NCBI GenBank assembly: GCA_026392155.1
Contig: JAPLCP010000057.1
Location: forward strand, 1-51,408
Length of the DNA: 51,408 nucleotides
Reading direction: 5' to 3'
DNA from: Armatimonadota bacterium
Lineage (GTDB): Bacteria; Armatimonadota; Armatimonadia; Armatimonadales; Armatimonadaceae
Shown here: positions 32,290 to 39,992 of the stretch, in pieces
Position numbering within the stretch: position 1 is the first letter of the stretch
Layout of the letters: each line of letters starts with the position of its first letter
Position numbers and translations under genes: made by a program
The notes under the pieces: generated by a model
Seen by the model: the letters and a program-made list of their open reading frames with translations, nothing else
Told to the model about the DNA's origin: nothing
Databases searched by the model: none

Positions 32290-32315
32290 CCCTCCTCCCA
32301 ATCCTGGGAGGAGGG
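32290..32315. repeat. dispersed palindrome, copy 3
   Basis: Arms CCCTCCTCCCA (32290-32300) and TGGGAGGAGGG (32305-32315) around ATCC, followed by a GGCAGGGGAGGAGGGG block. It lies in the 236-bp convergent gap 32097-32332 and may also act as a terminator hairpin. I see no convincing gene in the rest of that gap. Confidence 0.75.
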
Positions 32316-32332
32316 GGCAGGGGAGGAGGGGC

Positions 32333-33334
32333 CTAGTCCTTCGCCCAGAACATGGGGCCAGGTTGCTCAGAGATCACCGAGCGCTTGAGGACATCGAGGG
32401 CCTTGTGCAGACCTTCGGCGCTGGACATCAGGCCGTCCTCGTGCTCGATCGAGAGCACGTAGTCGTAGCCGACCATGCGCAGGACGCTAACAAAGTCCTT
32501 CCACCAGGCTTCATCGTGGCCGTAGCCCACCGAGCGGAAGACCCAGGAGCGATTGGCAATGTCGCCGTAGCTCTGCGTGTCTAAGTTCCCGTTGACGCCA
32601 CTGTTCTGCGGGTCAATGCGAGTGTCCTTGGCGTGGCAGTGGAACAGCGCTCCGGCCTCGCCTAGCTCTCTAACAGCGGCCAGCGGGTCAATCCCCTGCC
32701 ACCACAGGTGCGACGGGTCAAAGTTCACGCCGATACGATCCCCCGCCACTTTGCGCAGCTTCAGGAGCGTGTCGTTGTTGTAGCAGATAAAACCGGGGTG
32801 CATCTCGATCGCAAAGACACAGTTGTGCTGCTTGAGGAAACGGTTCTGGGCACGCCAGTAGCGAGCGGCGACACGCCACTGATAGTCTAGAATCTCGCGG
32901 AACTCATCGGGCCAGGCGCAGGTCACCCAGTTCGGGTTCTTGGCGCGGGATGAGTCGCCAGGGCAGCCGGAGAAGCCATTGACGGTCGCTTGGGGCATGA
33001 TCCCATCACCGTGGAGCGCCTCGGCCAGGAGAACCGCATCCTCGAACGCCTGGTGGTGCTCTTCGGCGATCTTCTTGTTGGGGTGCAGTGGGTTGCCGTG
33101 CACGGAGATCGCGGAGAGAATCAGCCCGCGGCTCTCGATGGCCTGTACCAGCTTCTTGCGCTTGCCCGCATCGGTGGCCAGCGCCTTTGCGCCGCCCATG
33201 TCGTCTAAGTGACGGCTTCCCGGATAGGCTCCGCCACCTAGCTCAACGGACTGAATGCCCGCCTCTGCGATATAGTCGAGCGCTGCCTCGATCGGGCGAT
33301 CGTGGAACAGCGCGGTGAAGATTCCGATCTTCAT
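32333..33334 (-). CDS. sugar phosphate isomerase/epimerase (xylose isomerase-like TIM barrel)
   Basis: A 333-residue AP-endonuclease-2-type barrel. It starts MKIGIFTALFHDRPIEAALDYIAEAGIQSVELGGG. Metal-binding positions are visible in FAIEMHPGFICYN (Glu), NFDPSHLWWQG (Asp and His), FHCHAKDT (His) and LSIEHEDG (Glu). Proteins of this group act on sugars or inositols, for example as myo-inosose or ketose epimerases. The substrate is not determined. It follows the DUF4185-like gene across a 66-bp gap with a hairpin, so it may be transcribed separately. Confidence 0.9.
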   Translation of the reverse strand: MKIGIFTALFHDRPIEAALDYIAEAGIQSVELGGGAYPGSRHLDDMGGAKALATDAGKRKKLVQAIESRGLILSAISVHGNPLHPNKKIAEEHHQAFEDAVLLAEALHGDGIMPQATVNGFSGCPGDSSRAKNPNWVTCAWPDEFREILDYQWRVAARYWRAQNRFLKQHNCVFAIEMHPGFICYNNDTLLKLRKVAGDRIGVNFDPSHLWWQGIDPLAAVRELGEAGALFHCHAKDTRIDPQNSGVNGNLDTQSYGDIANRSWVFRSVGYGHDEAWWKDFVSVLRMVGYDYVLSIEHEDGLMSSAEGLHKALDVLKRSVISEQPGPMFWAKD

Positions 33335-33361
33335 GTCTTGTTTATTTCCTTCATGAAATTT

Positions 33362-33382
33362 ATCGCGCCCGCACGGCGCGAT
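33362..33382 (-). terminator. GC-rich hairpin after the DUF4185-like gene
   Basis: Perfect arms ATCGCGCC (33362-33369) and GGCGCGAT (33375-33382) with a 5-nt loop, about 20 bp past the stop of the upstream minus-strand gene. There is no long U-run, so it may be a weak terminator or an RNA-stabilising hairpin. Confidence 0.45.
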
Positions 33383-33400
33383 TGTATCTGTGCTCTGTTT

Positions 33401-34705
33401 CTACACCCGAAGGCGCTTCTCCTCCAGATCGAGGCGGTAGAGAATCTGGTTGTAGTTGTAGCGGGGCGTGGCCTCGGGGTTTCCGGAGAACGTGTTGACA
33501 TAGGTTCCCTCGAAGTAGAGATAGCGCCCCCGGTCAAAGTACGGGTGCTGTGTGACGTTATAAAAATCCATCTTGTCGTGCGTGACGATCTTGACGGCCT
33601 TGTCCCACGGCCCGCTCAAGTCTTTGGCCTCTGCGTACCAGACCTCCCCGACATTGCTAGACTTTCCGAGCTTCTCCAGCAAGATCATCACCCAGCGCTG
33701 GCGATAGGCGTTCCAAAACACCGAGCCGCCGTGGTTGCTGATGAGATCGCCCGTTTTCGCGTCTTTTAGGCTCAGCTTCGGCTCCGTAAAGTGGTCGTAG
33801 CTCTTGAGGTTTTTCATGGCTGCCAGCGTCGGCTTGACCCGAACACAAGGCTTGGGCGCGCCCCCCTCGTACGTTCCGTAGAGCCAGCCATCGTGCAAAA
33901 AGGGGTGCCCCGTGAGCGGCTCGGGTTGTTTAGGATCGAACTCGGCGACGGGCTCGAAGCAGGCTTTCGCATCGTTGAAGACCGCAAGACCACGCTCCAC
34001 GCACGTCCCCAAGTCCTTCATTCGACTGTAAAGACACACCAGCTTGCTGCCGCCTTCAATCACAGCAAGCCCGGTGATCCAGACCGGGCCGGGGCCTTTG
34101 GGACTCGGAAACATCGGGCGGGAGAAGCCGGTTTTTTCGTCCACAAAGTAGCGTAGCCGAATCGCCTCGTCGGGGTTGTCGCGCGGATCGGAAGTCGCCC
34201 CGGCGGTTCCAAACTGCCCCAGGGGATACTCAGGGCGCGACGTATCCCCCCAAAACCAGTGAAGCTTGCCTTTATAGAGCGCCACGAGCACCGAGTCCTG
34301 GCCCATGACACGTCCGTTGATTTGCGCGATTCCCTTGGGCACGGGCTTTCCCAAGAGCTGCGAGTCGCGGTAGATGCCCTGCCCCGTCACCCGATAGAGC
34401 CGCTCCGCGATATTCTTGCGTGGCAGCTTAATCGTCGCCGCCTCGCCTGGCTTTGGGATCAGCGCGACACCGGAGTAGCCAAAGCCATCTTTGGGGTACT
34501 CGTAGCCATGGCTCTTGATCGCAAACCAGATCTTCGTGCCCATCAGGCCTGGTTCATCGTAGGCAATCCACCCCGCGCTATCGGTGATATAGGCAACGTC
34601 GTTGGTCGTCCGCAGCTCGACCAATGGCACGCCACGCCCCGTGGCAGCATCCACCACGCGAATTCCGAAGTAGCGCGGCGAGATCAAAACGCCGGTGTTT
34701 CCCAC
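33401..34705 (-). CDS. DUF4185-like beta-propeller protein with N-terminal Ig-like domain
   Basis: A 434-residue protein read from a GTG at 34705, inside the end of the nitroreductase gene (22-bp overlap, GGAG nearby). Residues 10-90 look like a carboxypeptidase-regulatory or Ig-like fold (FGIRVVDAATGRGVPLVELRTT, then TDSAGWIAYDEPG). The rest has the repeated beta-sheet pattern of a five-bladed propeller. GQDSVLVALYKGKLHWFWGDTSRP is the signature of DUF4185-type glycosidase-like proteins, and SNHGGSVFWNAYRQRWVMI is another blade. It probably handles a carbohydrate; the activity is unknown. No signal peptide is visible at this start. Confidence 0.7.
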   Translation of the reverse strand: MGNTGVLISPRYFGIRVVDAATGRGVPLVELRTTNDVAYITDSAGWIAYDEPGLMGTKIWFAIKSHGYEYPKDGFGYSGVALIPKPGEAATIKLPRKNIAERLYRVTGQGIYRDSQLLGKPVPKGIAQINGRVMGQDSVLVALYKGKLHWFWGDTSRPEYPLGQFGTAGATSDPRDNPDEAIRLRYFVDEKTGFSRPMFPSPKGPGPVWITGLAVIEGGSKLVCLYSRMKDLGTCVERGLAVFNDAKACFEPVAEFDPKQPEPLTGHPFLHDGWLYGTYEGGAPKPCVRVKPTLAAMKNLKSYDHFTEPKLSLKDAKTGDLISNHGGSVFWNAYRQRWVMILLEKLGKSSNVGEVWYAEAKDLSGPWDKAVKIVTHDKMDFYNVTQHPYFDRGRYLYFEGTYVNTFSGNPEATPRYNYNQILYRLDLEEKRLRV

Positions 34706-35280
34706 TCCGAGAACACCAGCTCCGAGAGCGGCTTTCGGGCGCGAGCGGGGTTGTTGTGCCGCGCTTTCTGGCCTTCATCGCCCAGGAGCTCTGCCTCGCC
34801 AAGATAGCCCAGCGCGATCAATGCTTGTGGCGCGAAGTCATCGGGGATGGCGAAGATTTCCTGCGCCTTGGCGGCATCAAAGCCCCCCATCTGATGAAGG
34901 TAGAGATCCGCAGCCGCGGCCTGCACCGTGAGCTGCCCGACGGCTTGGCCGACATCGTACGACGCAAAGCGATTCTCACTGCCGTTGTGAGCAAAGGTCT
35001 TTTTAGCGACCCCCAGGATCAGCACAGGAGCCTTGCTCGCCCAGGAGTTCCCCGGAACCAGCGTGCTTGCCAGCTTCTCAAACGTGGCCAGATCGTTCGC
35101 CTTCACGCCGACAATAAAGCGCCACGGCTGCTCGCCAAAGCACGACGCGGACCAGCGGGCGGCCTCAAAAAGCGAGAGAAGCGTCTCAGCAGGGACGGGC
35201 TTCGGGTCAAAAGCAAGGGGGCTCCAGCGCTGGCGGAGCGGCTCCAGAATAGTGTGGTCGTTGAGAGTCGGTTTTCCCAT
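34684..35280 (-). CDS. nitroreductase family protein
   Basis: About 198 residues from the ATG at 35280; an open extension upstream to 35418 overlaps the next gene and is not used. The FMN-dependent nitroreductase fold is shown by RQRWSPLAFDPKPV at the FMN-binding start, FEAARWSASCFGEQPWRFIVG, SYDVGQAVGQLTVQAAAADLYLHQMGGFD, and ALIALGYLGEAE. Such enzymes reduce nitro groups, quinones or enones, or act as dehydrogenases on peptides and cofactors. It lies 5 bp after the preceding gene and overlaps the next, well inside the operon. Confidence 0.93.
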   Translation of the reverse strand: MGKPTLNDHTILEPLRQRWSPLAFDPKPVPAETLLSLFEAARWSASCFGEQPWRFIVGVKANDLATFEKLASTLVPGNSWASKAPVLILGVAKKTFAHNGSENRFASYDVGQAVGQLTVQAAAADLYLHQMGGFDAAKAQEIFAIPDDFAPQALIALGYLGEAELLGDEGQKARHNNPARARKPLSELVFSEWETPAF

Positions 35281-35285
35281 GCCCC

Positions 35286-35927
35286 TCAAGACCCAGAATA
35301 CGGGGTCGGAGTTCCCAGCGGCTCGTAGCCAAGGAGTTCCACCAAAGCACGCCACTGTTTTGGAGAAAGAGTTTGTTTGACGGCCTCCCACTTTTTCCGA
35401 AAGCGAGCTACGCCCCACTGAGCCCTCCAGCGCTGAGCTTGGGCTTGTTCCGTCGGACTTTTCTTACGAAGATCCCAGTCCATACTCGCTGTTCCCGTTC
35501 CCTTTGGAATATGATTTCCTTTAAGGTAGCGATGCCAAGCTTGCCAATGCTCTTGGTCAATTTTATCCCAAGCATTGTAGAAGCCAAATCCAGAAAGCCC
35601 AAGAGCCATTTGGACGTCGGTGAACGTAAGGCAATAAATATCCCACTGACGCAATCGTAGGCGTTTAAGAGATCGTAGTTGCTCTTGATTCAGAGGAACT
35701 CTTTTCAAGTGAGGAAGGGTATACATTGCCACCTTGTCGAAGTGTGCCAATTGGACAAAGGCAAGTCTTGGCTCTCGTTTTATTGCCGCCTGGTGATCCG
35801 CCTCCCCTTTCATCCAAGCATCCACAATTGCTTTCCGTTGAACCTCAGTAACTTTAAGTTCCCTGAGTACATTGGCACTTTTCAAAAGCGTATAGTCGGG
35901 AGAGATTCGGTCAATGATTTCTTTCAT
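35286..35927 (-). CDS. hypothetical helical protein with LTxxQ-like repeats
   Basis: A 213-residue protein with no firm family. Two segments, LLKSANVLRELKVTEVQRKAIVDAW and VPLNQEQLRSLKRLRLRQ ... DVQMALGLS, follow the helical pattern (LxxxxVxxELKLTxxQ, LTxxQxxRLxQLxLQ) seen in many uncharacterised Planctomycetes proteins distantly like Spy/CpxP. Unlike those, there is no signal peptide. The C-terminal half is basic and Trp-rich (EHWQAWHRYL, QRWRAQWGVARFRKKWEAV). It is more AT-rich than its neighbours. The ATG is 4 bp from the radical SAM stop. Confidence 0.65.
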   Translation of the reverse strand: MKEIIDRISPDYTLLKSANVLRELKVTEVQRKAIVDAWMKGEADHQAAIKREPRLAFVQLAHFDKVAMYTLPHLKRVPLNQEQLRSLKRLRLRQWDIYCLTFTDVQMALGLSGFGFYNAWDKIDQEHWQAWHRYLKGNHIPKGTGTASMDWDLRKKSPTEQAQAQRWRAQWGVARFRKKWEAVKQTLSPKQWRALVELLGYEPLGTPTPYSGS

Positions 35928-35931
35928 GGCA

Positions 35932-36954
35932 TCAGGACTCCGCTAGCAAATGTTTTACTTTCAGGTTCAGGTCGAACTTGCCGCAGCGCTCGCAGCCGGG
36001 GAGGAAGTCGCCGGAGCGGAGGCGGGTGCGGAGGGCGTGCCAGGCTTGTGAACGCCAGAGTTCGGTGAACGGCGTTTCGTGGAGATTGCCGAGCGTTAGC
36101 TCGGAGTTCGGGTTGCAACAAAAACGGACATTGGCATCGCCGTCCACTCTAGCATACCAGTGGCCTGCGTAGCAGCCGACTTCATCTATCGGAAAGCGAT
36201 CCGGTGCGCTGCCCGAGAGCTCGGTGTAGAACGTGTGTAAGTTTGCGTTGGCTCCGATGCTCTCTAGCTGCGCTCGCTCGGCAAAGAGTGCCTCGCGCTG
36301 GGCTTCGCTCAGCACGAGCGACTGGGTTTCGTCGATGGCGCTCATCAGCTTGAACTGAACCGAGGCGCCCAGCTCTTTGGCGAGCATGAGGGCTTTTCCC
36401 AGAACATGGCAGTTCACCGCGCAGACCACAAAGACCAGCTTGAGCTGCGTCCCCGAAGCGACGACTTCTTTGAGCAGCGCAATCAGGGTGTGAAAATCGG
36501 CCTCGGTGCGGCCCGGATGAAAGGCGACATAGGTCTCGGGGTCGGCACAAGAGAAGTTGGCCAGGATCGTGGTGAGCTTGAGCGCCAGAAACGCCTCGCG
36601 GCTCCGAACCAGTGTGAGGTTCGAGATCAGCGTGACTTTCAAACCTGCCTGCCGCGCATCGCCAAAGACATCGAGGCACTCAGGGTGCGCCAGCGGATCG
36701 CCGCCGCCGGTGAAGATCACGCGCTCGGTGCCCAGTGCGGCCAGCTCCGCAAAGAGTGGCTGGAGCAGCGCACGATCAAGGCGTTTCCGTCGCCAGTCCG
36801 CCATCGGGAGAGTATTTCGGAGTGGCGAGTAGCTCCAGCAGGTCAGGCAGCGCAGGTTGCAGGCATTGGTCAGCACGACGCTCACACTCTGCGGCCCGAC
36901 CGTCGGCAGGAGATTAAGCCGCGTCTCGTGCAGGCGGGCTACTTCGCGACCCAC
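35932..36954 (-). CDS. radical SAM protein with SPASM-like C-terminus
   Basis: About 340 residues from a GTG at 36954, which has GGAG upstream and overlaps the previous gene by 16 bp. CNLRCLTC (Cys32, 36, 39) is the CxxxCxxC cluster motif that binds the SAM-reducing Fe4S4 cluster. VIFTGGGDPLAHP is the SAM-binding GGE-like motif. The C-terminal part has GCYAGHWYARVDGDANVRFCCNP, LTLGNLHETPFTELWRS and CERCGKF, a SPASM or twitch domain for auxiliary clusters. Enzymes of this build modify peptides or proteins or mature cofactors. No obvious short precursor peptide gene is next to it. Confidence 0.92.
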   Translation of the reverse strand: MGREVARLHETRLNLLPTVGPQSVSVVLTNACNLRCLTCWSYSPLRNTLPMADWRRKRLDRALLQPLFAELAALGTERVIFTGGGDPLAHPECLDVFGDARQAGLKVTLISNLTLVRSREAFLALKLTTILANFSCADPETYVAFHPGRTEADFHTLIALLKEVVASGTQLKLVFVVCAVNCHVLGKALMLAKELGASVQFKLMSAIDETQSLVLSEAQREALFAERAQLESIGANANLHTFYTELSGSAPDRFPIDEVGCYAGHWYARVDGDANVRFCCNPNSELTLGNLHETPFTELWRSQAWHALRTRLRSGDFLPGCERCGKFDLNLKVKHLLAES

Positions 36955-37454
36955 TTGTCTCCATCGAGCACAAAGGTCTGGGTGTAGTTCTGATCGTCGC
37001 CCGGCGCGACTTTGCGCTCGACCGTGCCGTCTTTTTTGAAGGCCCACGTCTCATCGAACTGCTTGTTGTTGTTGGCATCCACCTTGGCGCGGTTCCAGGT
37101 GGTGTAGCCCTTGTCTTGATCGCAGCGCAGCTCGATCACCACGCTCCCACTCTTCACGCGCCACTTGGGGCCTTTGGCATCGGGCGTGCCTTTGTCCAGC
37201 GGCTCTTTCTGCATCTTGAGAACTTCACGGTCTACATCGGACAAGCCACCCTCCACGCTCTGCCCAGCTCCTCCTTCGCTTGCCGGAGGGGGTGGCGCTT
37301 CAGCGCCGGGGGAGGTTGACACAGCAACCGGCGGCGGGGCCGCGGGCGCAGGTGCGTTGTTTGCCTTCGGGCGGAAAACGAAAAATGCGAGCGGGGCGGC
37401 GATCAGGGCGACGCAGCCGACGCCGCGCAGTTTTACAAAGGTGTTGTAGTTCAT
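36939..37454 (-). CDS. membrane-anchored proline-rich protein, hypothetical
   Basis: A 171-residue protein. An N-terminal membrane helix (GVGCVALIAAPLAFFVF) is followed by an Ala/Pro-rich linker (about 32-62) and a C-terminal domain of about 85 residues rich in Lys, Asp and aromatic residues (WRVKSGSVVIELRC, GYTTWNRAKVDANNNKQFDETWAFKKDG, GDKWVAK). VDANNNKQFDETW resembles an acidic metal-binding loop. No family is assigned. Its ATG overlaps the GH65 stop (ATGA), so the two are translationally coupled, and the radical SAM gene starts within its end. Confidence 0.7.
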   Translation of the reverse strand: MNYNTFVKLRGVGCVALIAAPLAFFVFRPKANNAPAPAAPPPVAVSTSPGAEAPPPPASEGGAGQSVEGGLSDVDREVLKMQKEPLDKGTPDAKGPKWRVKSGSVVIELRCDQDKGYTTWNRAKVDANNNKQFDETWAFKKDGTVERKVAPGDDQNYTQTFVLDGDKWVAK

Positions 37455-39217
37455 GGTTGTGCCTTAAGCGTGCGCCCTTGCGGCGTCACGGTGAGTGTGT
37501 AGCGCTTGCCTTTATAGCTCACGCCTTGAATTTCGAGCTTCGTCCAGCCCTTGGGCAGTGCGACGGGTGCTTTCTCAATTGTCTCCCAGTGCGTAAAGTC
37601 CAGACCGCCAAAGCCATAGAGAACCGCCTGCAAGACGCCCCCACAGCCCGTGGTGAAGACGCACCGATCTAGGCTCCGTTTCTCGGAGAAGAGCAAGAAC
37701 GGCCCACGGACAAACGGGCGGTAGCTGGCGCGGAACTCTTCTTCGGCCTCATCGGCACGGCCTAGGCGGGCGGCGATCAGGGCGTGCACCGAGTCGGTCA
37801 TGGCGGGGCCGTTTTTAATCGGGCGCTTTTTATGGAAGTCAAAGGTCTTGGCGTCGGCGTCGGGGTGCTGCGCGGGCCAGAGCAAGAGCTCGCCATCGGC
37901 CTGCTTCGTGCCCGGCTTGCCATCATCGCCATCACAGCGCAGGATCACCCCATCGGCGTTTTTCGGGATCACCAAGCCCTTTGCGACGCTCGCCCAGACC
38001 GGGTTGGTCGGTTTTCCGAGTAGCTTAGCGGCCTCGGTGGCGGCGCTCAGGCAGTTGAGCACCATCGCATTGGTGTAGGCGTTGTTGGTCACGCCCATGT
38101 GCAGCTCATCCGGTCCGGTGAGTGGCCCTAGATCGTAGCCGCCTGCCGCGTTTTTCTTGACCTTACTGGCAAAGTACTCCGCAATCCCCGAGAGCAGCGG
38201 CCAGCCCCGCGACTCCAGCCAGGCTTTATCGCCCGTCGCGAGCCAGTACTGCCACGTCGCCCAGCCCACGCCCGCCGTCACGTGCCGCCCCTCCGAGAAG
38301 CCACCAGGCGCGGTCTCGTTGCCCGATTTCGCCGACTCCCAGGGAAAATCTACACCCTTACAGCTCTGCTTTGCCGCCTGCGCCTTTGCCTGCGCGAGGT
38401 GGCTAAATCTATACTCCAGCATCGTCTTGGCCAGATCGGGATGCTGCGCCAGAAGCGCCGGAAACATCCAGACCTCGGCGTCCCAGAAGATATGGCCTTT
38501 GTAGAAATCCCCCGAGAGCCCCTCGGGCGCAATCGAGAACTGCCCCTCCGGCTGCACCGACTGGATCAGATCGAACATCAGCTTATGGACTAACTGCTGC
38601 GCCTCGGGATCGCCCTCAATCACAATATCGCGCCCCGCCCACCGTTTTTCCCAAGCCGCTTTGTGGGCGGTAAGCTCTTTGTCGTAGTCAGGGGCTTCGC
38701 CCTTTGCAAACTCCCACTCAATCCCCTGCAAGCCATTCACCACACAGATCGCTGAGTTTGCTAGGGAGACAAAGGATGTCACCGTGGTCACGCCTTGTTT
38801 GGTGGTCAAGATCCCCTGACGCAGGTCGAGGGTCTGCTCGTAGGCTACCCCTGCCACCGGTGCGGGGTGTAGAGTCGAAGGCCACTGCCCACTAGGCTTC
38901 AAGCTCTCTTTGTCATCGTAGCCCCCCGCGGAGAACGCGATGCTATTCTTATCCGCCCCGCCATTGGCACCGAAAGTCACGCCCAGTGTTCCGTTGCTCA
39001 GATAGATTCCGTGGTTGCCTCGGTTGGCGCTCAGGTCGGTGGTCTTGAGAATCCACGGGTCGAGGTCTTTGAAGGCTCCGGTGTCGGCGGAGCCTGTCTT
39101 GCCGATGGGGTTGTTGGGTGTCGGCGCGGGGTCTTCAGGCCTTGGGCACCCGGCCAGTCCTAGACCGAGAGCAAGCGCGGACAGAGGAATAAAAACGAGA
39201 AAACGGCGGCGATTCAT
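37451..39217 (-). CDS. glycoside hydrolase family 65-like lipoprotein
   Basis: A 588-residue protein with a lipoprotein signal (FLVFIPLSALALGLGLAGC). The catalytic barrel is alpha/alpha toroidal, of the GH65 type that includes kojibiose, maltose and trehalose phosphorylases and acid trehalases: GHIFWDAEVWMFPALLAQHPDLAKTMLEYR, the GGFSEGRHVTAGVGWA region, and LTGPDELHMGVTNNAYTN, whose Glu aligns with the catalytic acid. It is shorter than a full GH65 (usually 700 or more), with a reduced N-terminal beta-sandwich. Phosphorylase versus hydrolase cannot be decided. It leads the long minus-strand operon from its own promoter. Confidence 0.88.
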   Translation of the reverse strand: MNRRRFLVFIPLSALALGLGLAGCPRPEDPAPTPNNPIGKTGSADTGAFKDLDPWILKTTDLSANRGNHGIYLSNGTLGVTFGANGGADKNSIAFSAGGYDDKESLKPSGQWPSTLHPAPVAGVAYEQTLDLRQGILTTKQGVTTVTSFVSLANSAICVVNGLQGIEWEFAKGEAPDYDKELTAHKAAWEKRWAGRDIVIEGDPEAQQLVHKLMFDLIQSVQPEGQFSIAPEGLSGDFYKGHIFWDAEVWMFPALLAQHPDLAKTMLEYRFSHLAQAKAQAAKQSCKGVDFPWESAKSGNETAPGGFSEGRHVTAGVGWATWQYWLATGDKAWLESRGWPLLSGIAEYFASKVKKNAAGGYDLGPLTGPDELHMGVTNNAYTNAMVLNCLSAATEAAKLLGKPTNPVWASVAKGLVIPKNADGVILRCDGDDGKPGTKQADGELLLWPAQHPDADAKTFDFHKKRPIKNGPAMTDSVHALIAARLGRADEAEEEFRASYRPFVRGPFLLFSEKRSLDRCVFTTGCGGVLQAVLYGFGGLDFTHWETIEKAPVALPKGWTKLEIQGVSYKGKRYTLTVTPQGRTLKAQP

Positions 39218-39248
39218 ACGCGTCTATTTTACCGCTATACTGGAGACT
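39218..39248. promoter_or_regulatory. 31-bp divergent promoter with two back-to-back -10 boxes
   Basis: Minus strand: TAAAAT (39226-39231), 8 nt from the GH65 ATG. Plus strand: TATACT (39236-39241), 7 nt from the GTG of the next gene. The boxes are 4 bp apart, so the two promoters cannot be occupied at once and each -35 would lie in or near the other's coding start. GGAG at 39242 might still serve the plus gene. Confidence 0.55.
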
Positions 39249-39986
39249 GTGTCTCTTCGACCGCAAAGCGTCCTGCCTCCCTCCCTACAAAGCGATCTCA
39301 CGCGCCAGCTCAACCGCCGTGACCTGCGCTTGGTCGAGACCACGCTTGCCTTCTACGACCCTGAGCAGGTTCTAGAAGCGCTGGCGGCGATTCTGGTGCG
39401 TGAGCGCCGTCGGCAGAAGCTGCGGCGCACGCTGGGCAAGCTTTTTAATCGAGCAAGCGGTGTGGCCTTCGTCCTCTGGTTTGTTACCACGTTTCGTCAG
39501 AGTGAGTTCGTAACCTACATCGGTGTGGGAATCGCGCTTCGCATCGTGCATGGAGTTGTGACCTCAGTCAGCAAGTCAGCGACGCTTCGAGGCAAGAACG
39601 CGCAGTTTGTTGCCTCCGCGTGTATCCAGCGCGGGAGTCGGCAGAGCCTTGGCGCGGTTCTTATCATCGCAGAGTCCGGGCTTTTTGGCTCCCGCAATGA
39701 GCGCGACACCTGCCGGGCTTTTCTGGAAGTGGCGCTGGTTCGCTCGCCGGTATCGGAGCTACTTACCCTCACCGAGGCGCAGCGGGCGGCTCTACGCACG
39801 GTGACAGCAAACGCGCTGGTCAGCGTTCGCAAAGACGACCGCTTCACCACCCTCGCCAGTGCCGGGCTTCTTGCCCTGGGAACCCTCCAAGACCCCGCGC
39901 TCCGGGAGCAAGCCACCCGTGCGATGGCACTGCCAGGGACGGCGGTCCAAGCCGCCGCCGTGGAGTACCTCAGCGCGGTACACTAA
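39249..39986 (+). CDS. hypothetical membrane protein, paralogue A
   Basis: About 245 residues from the GTG at 39249; the frame is open further upstream through the GH65 gene, without coding character. The N-terminal half is helical and basic (LTRQLNRRDLRLVETTLAFYDPEQVLEALAAILVRERRRQK). One or two membrane segments follow near residues 75-110 (GVAFVLWFVTTF, YIGVGIALRIVHG). The C-terminal half has short helical repeats ending LASAGLLALGTLQDPALREQA. This tail matches the next gene (LAVAGLLALGSIKDTSLKNVA), so the two are tandem duplicates. The repeats resemble HEAT/ARM repeats. No function is known. Confidence 0.75.
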   Translation: MSLRPQSVLPPSLQSDLTRQLNRRDLRLVETTLAFYDPEQVLEALAAILVRERRRQKLRRTLGKLFNRASGVAFVLWFVTTFRQSEFVTYIGVGIALRIVHGVVTSVSKSATLRGKNAQFVASACIQRGSRQSLGAVLIIAESGLFGSRNERDTCRAFLEVALVRSPVSELLTLTEAQRAALRTVTANALVSVRKDDRFTTLASAGLLALGTLQDPALREQATRAMALPGTAVQAAAVEYLSAVH

Positions 39987-39992
39987 ACCCTA

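Noticed and set aside
32119-32301. Short minus-strand frame reading KLDAGELAVCQRASGGGAKEL in the convergent gap
   Set aside because: It has no ATG and its start lies inside the dispersed palindrome. A second overlapping frame (32001-32285) has an ATG but runs into the opposite gene. Neither resembles a known protein; it could be a gene remnant.
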